In this document: one piece after another, positions 6,536 to 13,640 of the stretch
How positions within the stretch are numbered: the stretch's first letter is position 1
Layout of the letters: each line of letters starts with the position of its first letter
IMG/VR virus record: IMGVR_UViG_3300035660_000002
Location: 62,001 to 126,000 of that record
Origin: a virus
Length of the DNA stretch: 64,000 nucleotides
Direction: 5' to 3' (one strand)
Position numbers and translations under genes: made by a program
Notes under the pieces: model-generated
Seen by the model: only the letters and a program-made list of their open reading frames with translations
Told to the model about the DNA's origin: nothing
The model's database searches: none

Positions 6536-7228
6536 TTAACCCCAGAGATTCCGATCGAGGCTGCGGTAGCTGATTGCCTCCGATATATGATGCGCCTCGA
6601 TTACCCCCTTGTCGTCCATGGCTGCTATGGTCATCGCAACTCGCATCATCTTGTCGTAGGCCTTTGGCGATATGCCCAGTTCGAGAATCGCCAGCTTCAA
6701 GAGTTCGCCCGCTTCTTTATCCATATCAGGATCCCCTGTGATCGCCGGAACGAGTTTCTTTCTCCACTCCAGTATTTTGCCTCTTGCTATTACGACACGC
6801 TTTGATATATCCTCGCTCGGCTCGCCGATCCGCTTGGCCGCGTATTCTTTGTTCAGGAACGGAACTTCGATGTGGATGTCCGTTCTGTCGAGTATGGTCG
6901 ACGGTATACTGCCCAGATGATGCTGTATCTGAACCGGCGTGCATTTACACATCTTTTTAGGATGCGTGAAGTTGCCGCACTGGCATGGCCACATCATCGC
7001 TATCAGTAGAGGGATGCTGCCATTCACATACAGCTTGCTGTTCGTCGCATCCTCGACGATCTGATAGTCGCCCTCGTATATCGTCTTGAACCTTCTGGCC
7101 AGTGCCATCATGTCCTTGACGGACGGCCCGATCAGCATAAAGCTGTGCCCACCTGTCGCCGCTACCTCCATGCCTCGCTTAACATGCTCCTGACCGAGAA
7201 TATCTGATAAACACATACTTTTACTCAT
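6536..7228 (-). CDS. degenerate ComM/YifB-like (Mg-chelatase family) protein
   Basis: 230 residues, about half the usual ComM/YifB length of about 500. It keeps recognisable pieces of that AAA+ family: DILGQEHVKRGMEVAATGGH at the N-terminus, a four-Cys cluster (82, 84, 94, 96), then STILDRTDIHIEVP (sensor region), and a C-terminal lid with ISPKAYDKMMRVAMTIAAMD and AISYRSLDR. The Walker A loop has become GPSVKDMM with no GKT/S, and the Walker B segment is missing. It therefore should not hydrolyse ATP. It could be an inhibitor or a subunit that mixes with the host hexamer, which in bacteria acts in branch migration during DNA uptake. The start follows AAAGGAGAATGCA. Confidence 0.75.
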   Translation of the reverse strand: MSKSMCLSDILGQEHVKRGMEVAATGGHSFMLIGPSVKDMMALARRFKTIYEGDYQIVEDATNSKLYVNGSIPLLIAMMWPCQCGNFTHPKKMCKCTPVQIQHHLGSIPSTILDRTDIHIEVPFLNKEYAAKRIGEPSEDISKRVVIARGKILEWRKKLVPAITGDPDMDKEAGELLKLAILELGISPKAYDKMMRVAMTIAAMDDKGVIEAHHISEAISYRSLDRNLWG

Positions 7229-7292
7229 TGCATTCTCCTTTCACAATTGCTTTAAATTTACTCCATGATCCGAACATACTTATTACATAAAT

Positions 7293-7966
7293 GGTTTTCA
7301 TAATCTCACCGGTCTGCATTGCATACTTGGTTTTCAAATTGACGTCGGCTTGCATTATCTATCTGGGTTTCATTTCGCTTATGGCTTGCAAATCATTACT
7401 GGGTTCCATTCGTCCAGTGGCTCGCATTGACAACTTGGTTTTCAAATATTCGACGGCTCGCAAGCTGTATATGGTTTTCATAGTGTATGTGGCTTGCAGT
7501 ACTTTACTGGTTTTCATGTTTCAAAGGGCTTGCATTCATTGCCTGGTGTTCAAAATTAGCTCGGCTCGCAATCGTTCTATGGGTTTCGTATATAAAATGG
7601 CTTGCATGCCAAACACGGGTTTCAATTGTTTCATGGCTCACAAACTCTTTTTGGGTTCCACTCTTGCCTTGACTCACATCTACTAACCGGGTTTCAATTC
7701 TTTCGTGGTTCGCAGCCTAAGACAGGGTTTCACTACCATATTGGCTCGCACGCATGCCTTGGTTTTCAGACCCAGGGTGGCTTGCACATCTATGTTGGTG
7801 TTCACATTTCGTCTGGCTCGCAAGCAGGACATGGTTTTCATAAGCTATTCGGCTTGCATCCTTCTTTTGTTTTTCATTGTTCACTTGGCTCGCACCCTCA
7901 TTTTGGTTTTCAAGCATCATGCGGCTCACAAACTGTCAATGGGTTTCATGACTGTCACGGTCTACG
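7293..7966 (-). repeat. TIGR-like dual-guide array: 19 units of 36 bp
   Basis: Read on the plus strand, half-sites begin at 7293 and every 18 bases to 7959 with no phase slip. Even positions are type A: GGTTTTCA (8 of 19), GGGTTTCA (5), and single or double variants. Odd positions are type B: GGCTTGCA (7), GGCTCGCA (6), GGCTCACA (2) and variants. The ten bases between half-sites vary completely, except that the last base is T or C in 35 of 37 cases, leaving about nine variable bases. Type B copies are degenerate at both ends (7311 GGTCTGCA, 7959 GGTCTACG). The last half-site contains the stop codon of the gene at 7962-8918. Period, two alternating motifs and spacer length match tandem interspaced guide RNA arrays processed to 36-nt guides. 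The minus strand is inferred from the neighbouring gene. The short gap 7229-7292 holds only the ComM-like ribosome-binding site. Confidence 0.85.
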
Positions 7967-8918
7967 TCGCTACGCCTGCCGTTTCGTGATGCACATGACC
8001 CAACTTCTCCTCTTGATATGGTGGCCTTGGCGTCTGCCCTTCCAGCTTCCACCACGTTGCGTACAGGTCGATCAGGAATATCTTGATCATGTACCTAAGT
8101 GCCTTTGCATGCCTGTGCCCTTTGGTGCATCCAAATGCATCAAGCTTTGCCTTTAACACTTCCTCCCTGTTCGGCTTCGCCTTCTCTTCGTTGTTCAGGT
8201 GATCCACAGGCGCCTTGCTGCATGGCATGTTCGATATACGATGCTTATATTCATCATATATCTTACGGTACCTGGGGTTGTTCTGCTTCAGCAGACTCTC
8301 CCCGAGAATGTGCAGCTTCGCCTTCAGTAGCGGATTCCAGGTAATTTTCTCCCCTTTCCGAAGCTGTTGGATGGCAAACCCGTTCTTTTCTGCTAACCGA
8401 AGTCCGTATCCGCAGTACATCCACAACTTGGATACTGTGGCGAACCTCAAGATATTCCCGATCTCGCTCACCAGAGCGCCTGCCATAGTAGGGCCGATGC
8501 CTTTGATGTGGATAAGGTACTCTGTCCAGATCGGATGGTTCTTTAGCTCTGTCGATATGTCTTTGAGCACCTTCTTCTCTGTTGCTGTAATCTCGTCGAA
8601 ATACCCAAGCAGTTTGTCCTCAACAGCACCTGTTATGGTGTTCGTGAGCTTGCCTGCCTTACTGATCCTGTTGCCAAAGCTCATTCGTATGCTCTGCAGA
8701 TCGTAGAACGTCCTCACCAGCATCTTCATTGCACTTATGGGCAACACTCCAGGATCTTCGTGCTCGGCTACCCTCTCATCATATGATCCGGGCCCGTGTA
8801 TCTCGTCGTAGTCCTTTCGAAGCTGTGCGAGATACGCTTGGCGCTGCTTTTCCCTCTTACTCAACTTTACCTCTGCCGACTCCTCTACTACTTTTTCTTC
8901 CTTCTTCTTTCTACCCAT
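7962..8918 (-). CDS. tas: Tas-like (Nop/IS110-related) guide-RNA-binding protein, no nuclease domain
   Basis: 318 residues from ATG 8918, chosen for its AAAGGAGGG site; the frame also opens upstream at a TTG with no such site. Residues 1-30 are basic and charged. Residues 60-130 form long helices of the coiled-coil kind. Residues 138-157 (HIKGIGPTMAGALVSEIGNI) are a helix-hairpin-helix followed by KLWMYCGYGL, and 195-228 plus 266-294 continue the C-terminal half of IS110/IS116 transposases. The N-terminal DEDD/RuvC domain, any HNH motif and the IS110 catalytic serine are absent. Tas proteins of TIGR systems carry a Nop domain related to IS110 and box C/D proteins, with or without a nuclease. 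This is best read as a guide-directed DNA-binding protein for the adjoining array; a decayed IS110 fragment is the alternative. Confidence 0.8.
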   Translation of the reverse strand: MGRKKKEEKVVEESAEVKLSKREKQRQAYLAQLRKDYDEIHGPGSYDERVAEHEDPGVLPISAMKMLVRTFYDLQSIRMSFGNRISKAGKLTNTITGAVEDKLLGYFDEITATEKKVLKDISTELKNHPIWTEYLIHIKGIGPTMAGALVSEIGNILRFATVSKLWMYCGYGLRLAEKNGFAIQQLRKGEKITWNPLLKAKLHILGESLLKQNNPRYRKIYDEYKHRISNMPCSKAPVDHLNNEEKAKPNREEVLKAKLDAFGCTKGHRHAKALRYMIKIFLIDLYATWWKLEGQTPRPPYQEEKLGHVHHETAGVAT

Positions 8919-9041
8919 GCTACTTACCCTCCTTTTTTTGATATGTACTGCTGCTTCCACACTTTTGGCCGGGGGCTGCCACACTGGGTTGCGATTTAAG
9001 GCGCCACTCCTTTGATAGAGACTCAGCTCCAACCCCCCACG

Positions 9042-9953
9042 TTATTTATAGAAAATGTGTTTCCCTATCTGCACTGTCTTTACCCTGTCCTTTGCCCACC
9101 ATGGCCTTTCAAAATCGGTACTTTCAAAGTAAAGTGCACCCCCGGTTGTGTCCTCGCTGTTGTGCTCAAAGACGTCTGCCACGATCTCTTTTGCTGTCTT
9201 TTCTGCCTCGGGCCCCTCCTTGGCCACGAAGGCGTCGAGATCGTTCCTCTTGAGCCCTGCCAGGCCTGTATTCATGCCCTTTTTGAGCCTATTGCGACAA
9301 ACGCAGGCTGCCGCATATTGGCCCTCAAACCCCTCACCCACGGCTTCGGCTATGATCCCCTTCCATAGGTTCGCCGGTGGCTTCTTGGCCCTGTGCTGGG
9401 CCGGTACGCCTCTTGACATGCCCAAGGCGCTTGCCTCTGCCGGTCCTGCTATCACGGCTATGATCATTAGAGCGCTGCCGAACATCGCGCATATGATCCT
9501 ACGCAAGTTCTGCATCTCAAAATTGCGCCATGCCGATTCTACATACACGAACGGCTCTTTGTAGTGGTAGTGATTCCTGTCTATATGATCCTGCGCTGCT
9601 TTCTCTGTAAGGTACGTTTGGCCGCTGACCGGCACATCCTCGATTGAGTATTCTACCTTCCTGTTTTCAAGTTTGTGTTCTATGATGTCAACGTCAGTCA
9701 GATCTTTTGCATCTTCGGGATTCTCTTCACGGTACTCCGCTATCGCTTCTGCCTCCTCTTTCTCCGATAGTATATGCCCCTCTTTATCCAGCCATCCCCA
9801 CTTATCGCCACAACCTTCTGCCTTAAAAACGATCTGCTTTTGGTACACACAGTATAGAGGATGCGCTGTTAATCTATTATCCTGCGCCATGATCCGTCTC
9901 ATCATGTGTCGCAATAACTCATAGTCTTTTTCTGGTATCGCTATGTTGTTCAT
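9042..9953 (-). CDS. phage domain fused to SleB-type cell wall hydrolase
   Basis: 303 residues. The N-terminal 145 residues match a common stand-alone phage protein (TAHPLYCVY, WGWLDKEG, QTYLTEKAAQDHIDRNHYHY, VYVESAWRNFEM). A hydrophobic segment (about 150-175, ICAMFGSALMIIAVIAGPAE, then ASA) follows. The last 110 residues are Hydrolase_2/SleB: AEAVGEGFEGQYAAACVCRN with the catalytic-type Glu, ALYFES and a terminal IGKHIFY. The hydrolase part, read alone from Met at AWRNFEM, would have a perfect signal peptide. No ribosome-binding site precedes that Met, so a true fusion is favoured, putting one domain in the cytoplasm and the hydrolase outside. The start follows GAGGAAGTCGAT. SleB enzymes cut peptidoglycan. 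Confidence 0.8.
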   Translation of the reverse strand: MNNIAIPEKDYELLRHMMRRIMAQDNRLTAHPLYCVYQKQIVFKAEGCGDKWGWLDKEGHILSEKEEAEAIAEYREENPEDAKDLTDVDIIEHKLENRKVEYSIEDVPVSGQTYLTEKAAQDHIDRNHYHYKEPFVYVESAWRNFEMQNLRRIICAMFGSALMIIAVIAGPAEASALGMSRGVPAQHRAKKPPANLWKGIIAEAVGEGFEGQYAAACVCRNRLKKGMNTGLAGLKRNDLDAFVAKEGPEAEKTAKEIVADVFEHNSEDTTGGALYFESTDFERPWWAKDRVKTVQIGKHIFYK

Positions 9954-10339
9954 ATCGACTTCCTCACTATGTCACATACTTCCTCTTTCAGATCTACTAT
10001 AACCATACCTTTTTTATCATCCCATGCCGCTTTGAACTTCTTGCCAACGAGTTCCTGCACCCCGAAATGCTTTACAAAGGACTGCCCACTCACCTGACAA
10101 GCACGCCCTCCCGATATCTTATAAGAATGCTCCGGACGTGGTGCATTGCTAAACTTTACGCCAATCCTCTGTGTATCCTTGTCATAGCATAATTGGACGA
10201 ACTTAAACTCCTTCATCTTGGCTTCCCTTACCAACTTTGCACTAAACGTGAAGGCCCTACTGGGCTCTATCGCCATAAAAGATACTTTACTCTTTCTGCC
10301 TCTGCCTTCATACTTATTATGCCATCGGATCATTGTCAT
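9950..10339 (-). CDS. hypothetical protein, 129 aa
   Basis: A basic, mostly beta protein with no export signal. It contains RAFTFSAKLVREAKM, FKFVQLCYDKDTQRIGVKF and SGQSFVKHFGV. Its stop overlaps the start of the SleB fusion gene. It begins a few bases after the DUF6166 gene, and an in-frame Met at residue 3 is an alternative start because neither has a clear ribosome-binding site. I do not recognise a family; the form would suit a small nucleic-acid-binding protein. Confidence 0.7.
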   Translation of the reverse strand: MTMIRWHNKYEGRGRKSKVSFMAIEPSRAFTFSAKLVREAKMKEFKFVQLCYDKDTQRIGVKFSNAPRPEHSYKISGGRACQVSGQSFVKHFGVQELVGKKFKAAWDDKKGMVIVDLKEEVCDIVRKSI

Positions 10340-10340
10340 G

Positions 10341-10616
10341 TTATTTCGTCCACGGCCACTCGAACTTGATACTGAAATTCTTGCCCTGTGGCAGCTTTGC
10401 TATAATTTTCTCCTTCAAATCCTGATACCCTGTTGAATCATTGTATAGCCTCAACACGATCGCCAACGCCAGTTGCGCTGGCCCACTTCCAAAATACCCC
10501 CAATTGTATCCATCTGGACTGTGGTTCCTAACCTTCTGGCTTGGTGCCGGGTCCAGTGGCTTCCCGTCCAGCCATACCTCTCTTGTCGATGCTTTGCCTA
10601 TCAGAGTATGCTTCAC
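10341..10616 (-). CDS. DUF6166-type protein
   Basis: 91 residues from a GTG start behind GGGAGGGTTGTC. The middle, NHSPDGYNWGYFGSGPAQLA, is the hallmark of the DUF6166 family, common on phages and plasmids: nHS..G..WGY.GsGPaQLAlAi. The N-terminal V-W-L-D-G-K-P-L strand pair and terminal lysine-rich helix also fit. Family function is unknown. It shares GTGA with the stop of the 57-residue gene upstream. Confidence 0.8.
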   Translation of the reverse strand: MKHTLIGKASTREVWLDGKPLDPAPSQKVRNHSPDGYNWGYFGSGPAQLALAIVLRLYNDSTGYQDLKEKIIAKLPQGKNFSIKFEWPWTK

Positions 10617-10786
10617 GACAACCCTCCCTTGAACCGTAATCTTTCTCTTTCTACTTCTTGCCAGTAGTCGATCTTGGCCTCAAACTCCGCTACCTCTTTA
10701 TCATTGAGCACGATCCTCTTGCCTGTGCTGAATGTCAGGTAGCCGCGCTTCTTTCCGTTCTTGAACACCTTTATGCCGTATGTCAT
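10613..10786 (-). CDS. hypothetical protein, 57 aa
   Basis: Read from ATG 10786 behind AAAGGATAG, ending in a TGA that overlaps the GTG start of the DUF6166 gene. The product begins with a beta hairpin (TYGIKVFKNGKKRGYLTF) and ends in a charged helix (EVAEFEAKIDYWQEVERERL). It is soluble. Tight packing on both sides supports it as a gene; its function is unknown. Confidence 0.65.
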   Translation of the reverse strand: MTYGIKVFKNGKKRGYLTFSTGKRIVLNDKEVAEFEAKIDYWQEVERERLRFKGGLS

Positions 10787-10798
10787 GATATCTATCCT

Positions 10799-11215
10799 TT
10801 ATGTCAGTACCGGGCTTGCTGTTTCATGCCCGTGGGGGCCCGGCACCGCATCCCCTTTGTGCGGCACGTCCGTCAGCTTGATTTCCTTCTCCCAGACGAA
10901 CTTGTACTTTTTAGTGATCGTGTCGTACACCCTTCTCTTGCCGCGAGTCCCGTTGCCGCGATCCCGGTGACCGTTACCGTTTTTAACCTCGATTTCCATC
11001 ATAGGCTTTAGGCAGAACGGGCATTCCTTCATTCCTTTTTCGATCCACACTCTGCCTGCTTTGCTCTGCCGCATCTCCTTCATTATAGTGCAGCATTCGT
11101 GCTGTGGTATGACCTCGTACGGCTGGCCGTTCTGTGTCATAAATACAATCTTGTCCGCCGCGAGCATCGCAATTCTCTCTGCCGATATGTATACCTTTAT
11201 TCGCTTCAGCTCCAT
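10799..11215 (-). CDS. hypothetical protein with CxxC knuckle
   Basis: 138 residues, starting behind GGAGGAAGGGGATC. A compact N-terminal domain (KRIKVYISAERIAMLAADKI) is followed by ECCTIMKEMRQSKAG and a single CPFC motif near residue 65, then a Gly/Arg-rich linker and a KYKFVWEKEIKLTDVP strand. The C-terminal 25 residues are Pro/His-rich and look disordered. The Cys pairs could bind one zinc ion. No family is recognised. Confidence 0.65.
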   Translation of the reverse strand: MELKRIKVYISAERIAMLAADKIVFMTQNGQPYEVIPQHECCTIMKEMRQSKAGRVWIEKGMKECPFCLKPMMEIEVKNGNGHRDRGNGTRGKRRVYDTITKKYKFVWEKEIKLTDVPHKGDAVPGPHGHETASPVLT

Positions 11216-11259
11216 GATCCCCTTCCTCCTTTTTTGTACAAAGTTACTGTCCTTAACTG

Positions 11260-11562
11260 CTATCCTCCGTACGCCTCGAGCACGATATTTTCGATCTGAT
11301 CCTTGATCTCTCTCTTAAGAGGAACGACCGTGTTGTACCACTTCCCGTCCTTGCCCTCTTCCCTGGGTAGTGTCACGAAGAGACCCGCCTCCCCCTCTAT
11401 GACCCGCAGCCCCTTGATCATCAGGGCGTCGTTCACCGAGATGTCACAGAATGCCTTTGTGGCGCCTGTGCCTCCGCCATCGAGCTTGTGGATCCTGCTT
11501 ACTTCTATACGCAGCTCGTTATTCGGTGCCGGTGCTTCTACCACTTTTGCTTTTCTTGCCAT
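11260..11562 (-). CDS. SpoVG-family protein
   Basis: 100 residues from ATG 11562 behind GGAGGGTAAC; an upstream in-frame ATG lacks a site. After a basic, Ala/Pro-rich tail, residues about 16-95 carry the SpoVG fold: VSRIHKL, then KAFCDISVNDALMIKGLRVI, then EGEAGLFVTLPRE and a terminal helix IENIVLEAY. SpoVG proteins bind nucleic acid site-specifically and regulate gene expression in Firmicutes and spirochaetes; versions occur on phages. Here it is embedded in the accessory operon. The fold assignment is firm, the target unknown. Confidence 0.85.
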   Translation of the reverse strand: MARKAKVVEAPAPNNELRIEVSRIHKLDGGGTGATKAFCDISVNDALMIKGLRVIEGEAGLFVTLPREEGKDGKWYNTVVPLKREIKDQIENIVLEAYGG

Positions 11563-11646
11563 GTTACCCTCCATGTTTGTGTTCACTTGTGAGCTCTGTT
11601 GTTCACTACTGAAGATACAAAAAACCTGGTTTCGTCCACGCTATTT

Positions 11647-12102
11647 TTATAGTGCCGGATGCGTGAGCTTCTTCTCTAAGTCCTCCTTCCGGTCCTGCAG
11701 CTTTCCTGCCTGCGTGTCAATATCCTGTATGGCCTTGATCGTCGCCTCGTTCTCGGGCGTGATGGCTATGATATGCTCCTTACCGACCTTGCTTCGAGTC
11801 TTTCTCTCTGTTGCCATGCCCACGTTTTTGATCTCTTGGATCCACACATCGCCTTCGAGGTCGACTGATGTGACCAGCACCTTTCGATACTTGGTTTCAT
11901 ATCCTGATGTGCTGATCGCCTCAAACGGCTTGAAATCGCTCTTGAGAACCTTGTCGACGTAGTCCTTTACTTTATCGAGATCCTCGTTCTGATATGCTAA
12001 GGTATCTTTGTCTATCGTGACCGACCAATGCTTGCTGTACTCATGAAACTCGATCTTGAACCCTCTGTACTTCGCTTTGAGCTCTACTGCTATGCCTTTC
12101 AT
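11647..12102 (-). CDS. hypothetical protein, 151 aa
   Basis: Starts behind GGAGGATAGC. The N-terminal half alternates strands and helices (AKYRGFKIEFHEYSKHWSVT, LDKVKDYVDKVLKS), similar in rhythm to small RNA- or DNA-binding folds. Residues about 105-150 form an acidic/basic coiled coil (EATIKAIQDIDTQAGKLQDR). No membrane segment and no family recognised. An 84-bp gap (11563-11646) separates it from the SpoVG-like gene and holds no clear promoter or terminator. Confidence 0.7.
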   Translation of the reverse strand: MKGIAVELKAKYRGFKIEFHEYSKHWSVTIDKDTLAYQNEDLDKVKDYVDKVLKSDFKPFEAISTSGYETKYRKVLVTSVDLEGDVWIQEIKNVGMATERKTRSKVGKEHIIAITPENEATIKAIQDIDTQAGKLQDRKEDLEKKLTHPAL

Positions 12103-12117
12103 GCTATCCTCCTTGTT

Positions 12118-12468
12118 TTACGATTGGTTGCTGCTGTTCAACTTTGCCTGTGCCCTGCGTGCCCTGCGTAGCTCGTTCCACTTCTGATCATATTCAGGAT
12201 GCGTTTTCCTATAGGCATCTTTCAAGTTCTTCTTCTCCCTACGCCATTTGGAATCATACGCATTCTGCTTTGCTCTTACTTCAGGATGAGTTCGTCTGTA
12301 CTCACGATTCCAATCGTTCAGATGTTCCTTGTGCTCTAGACGGTACTTCTTCTTGTACCTTCGTATCGCTTCGGCATTTGCGAGGCAACGGGCTTTGATC
12401 TTTTCCTTGTTCCGCAGGTAGCTCTGCCTCTGCGCCTCTTTTTGCTGTTCTGGGTCTTTGTATGCCAT
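12118..12468 (-). CDS. Lys/Arg-rich helical repeat protein
   Basis: 116 residues from ATG 12468, eight bases behind GGAGG; the ATG three codons earlier is too close to that site. The whole protein is one very basic, extended helix with degenerate repeats of the type Y(R/K)...HPE: NREYRRTHPEVRAKQNAYDS, DAYRKTHPEYDQKWNE. Such repeats are common on phage proteins as N-terminal extensions of HNH nucleases; here no nuclease core follows. It may bind DNA or RNA through charge. Function unknown. Confidence 0.65.
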   Translation of the reverse strand: MAYKDPEQQKEAQRQSYLRNKEKIKARCLANAEAIRRYKKKYRLEHKEHLNDWNREYRRTHPEVRAKQNAYDSKWRREKKNLKDAYRKTHPEYDQKWNELRRARRAQAKLNSSNQS

Positions 12469-12500
12469 GTCATTCACCTCCTCTCAAAAATCCCTCTTAG

Positions 12501-12551
12501 GATCGCTCACGTTCTGCGATCTTGGGCCGGAGCCTGTACTTGCCCCGGCCC
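12501..12551 (-). other. two adjacent inverted repeats between genes
   Basis: GATCGC/GCGATC (12501-12506 with 12516-12521) and GGGCCGG/CCGGCCC (12524-12530 with 12545-12551) form two neighbouring hairpins right after the DUF932 gene. No U-tract follows closely on the minus strand, so this is not a standard intrinsic terminator. A transcript-end stabiliser or processing signal is more likely. Confidence 0.5.
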
Positions 12552-12559
12552 GTTTGTGC

Positions 12560-13582
12560 TTACTGTTTGATCCCTGCCACCTGCAGGATGCCCTCGAACG
12601 CCTTGCCTTTGATATGCGCCGCGTTGCCGAACCATATGCTCTTGAGCCGGTTCGTGGGGTCCTCTGTTTCGTTCTTGATCACCTTGTAATGATCGTGGTA
12701 CTCAGTAATTGCATTTAGAGCGCACCAAGCGGATCCTTTCACGCTTGGCAGGTCGTTGCCCTTGCCATGCTCGAACAGGTACATGTAATCGTCTTTCCTG
12801 TTCTTGAGCACCATGCTCTCTTCTTTCTTCTCATCGATGGTTTCTCCGTAGAGCATCTTGTCGAAGTATCCTTCGGCCTTGCCCTTGGTCATCTGCACCT
12901 TGACGAGCTGCTTGCATAGCTCCTCGAACTCGTTATACCACTTGATCGAGATGCCTAGCACCTTTCGCGCCTCGTTTGTCTTGCCGGTGATGTCGCCTGA
13001 GTGCCGGATCGATATGCCGCCCTTCGCGTCCTTGAGTGCTTCGGTTAGTGTGTTGTGGCACACTACTCTTACGGGACTGAAGAAGAGCTTCAGAGCGCTG
13101 GTGCCGTCATGGCTGTTCGCCAGTATAAGGTACTTCTCTACGATGTCCTCCCTGGCTATCACCATGTCCTTCGGCAGCTTGGCCATGAGCCATATCCTGC
13201 TTCCATTATCGAGCGCGCCAGCGCTGTTATAGATGGCCTGCCCTTCTCCTACCACTGTGTCGAAGAAGTCGAAGGCCTCCACGTTCTGGACGACTTTGTA
13301 CCCGTCTCCTACGATCCCGAGCACGTCCTTGGTGTCCGTGCGGACGGCTGCCACGTACCTGCCCGGCACGTTCACCTGCACCGGCTTGCCTTTCTCTGGC
13401 ACCGTTGCTATGAGAGGACACTTCTCGACTGTGTAGTCGAGCTTGGCCGCCTCGATCGCCTCTTTGGCCGTTGCCTGGCCCTGCAGCTCTGTGCCGAGAC
13501 CATGCCATGGCTTGCCCTCTGCCTTGATGTAAAACATCCTCGCCTTACCTGTCTTTTCATCTATGTTGAGTCTGTGTGCCAT
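12560..13582 (-). CDS. DUF932 phage/plasmid-like protein
   Basis: 340 residues from ATG 13582, seven bases behind GAGGAGGATA; the frame is also open further upstream but without a start signal. It matches the DUF932/TIGR03299 family: KPWHGLGTELQG near residue 26, VGDGYKVVQNVEAFDFFD near 95, LFFSPVRVVCHNTL near 165, KGSAWCALNAITEYHDHY near 290, and NRLKSIWFGNA near the C-terminus. Members are widespread on phages and plasmids, are cytoplasmic, and have no proven biochemical role. It is the largest gene of the accessory block and is bounded by hairpins at both ends (12501-12551 and 13601-13624), suggesting a separately stabilised message. Confidence 0.9.
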   Translation of the reverse strand: MAHRLNIDEKTGKARMFYIKAEGKPWHGLGTELQGQATAKEAIEAAKLDYTVEKCPLIATVPEKGKPVQVNVPGRYVAAVRTDTKDVLGIVGDGYKVVQNVEAFDFFDTVVGEGQAIYNSAGALDNGSRIWLMAKLPKDMVIAREDIVEKYLILANSHDGTSALKLFFSPVRVVCHNTLTEALKDAKGGISIRHSGDITGKTNEARKVLGISIKWYNEFEELCKQLVKVQMTKGKAEGYFDKMLYGETIDEKKEESMVLKNRKDDYMYLFEHGKGNDLPSVKGSAWCALNAITEYHDHYKVIKNETEDPTNRLKSIWFGNAAHIKGKAFEGILQVAGIKQ

Positions 13583-13600
13583 GATTCTATCCTCCTCTGT

Positions 13601-13624
13601 GGGGCGGCCATCATCGGCCGCCCC
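13601..13624 (-). other. GC-rich perfect hairpin between genes
   Basis: GGGGCGGCC (13601-13609) and GGCCGCCCC (13616-13624) form a perfect 9-bp stem with a six-base loop, between the end of the SprT-like gene and the DUF932 ribosome-binding site. No U-run follows, so full termination is unlikely. RNA processing, stabilisation or partial termination is possible. Confidence 0.6.
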
Positions 13625-13640
13625 GGGTTCGTTGCGCTCG

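Noticed and set aside
7293-7966. CRISPR array
   Set aside because: Repeats are 8-9 bases with 9-10-base spacers and two alternating motifs, far too short for CRISPR, and no cas gene is visible.
7291-7989. Three long plus-strand frames over the array (131, 184 and 94 residues) and one minus-strand frame of 70 residues with 12-residue repeats
   Set aside because: They only reflect a 36-base DNA period, which keeps any frame in phase. Changes in the conserved 8-mers alter amino acids freely, frames are broken by stops, and none has a ribosome-binding site. Conservation is at the DNA/RNA level.
7962-8918. Active IS110 insertion sequence
   Set aside because: The DEDD/RuvC half and catalytic serine are absent, there are no flanking element ends, and the gene is fixed to a long phased array, which IS110 elements do not have.
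7962-9032. Longer form of the Tas-like protein starting at 9032
   Set aside because: That start is a TTG with no ribosome-binding site; the ATG at 8918 has a strong AAAGGAGGG site, and the extra residues look like translated intergenic sequence.
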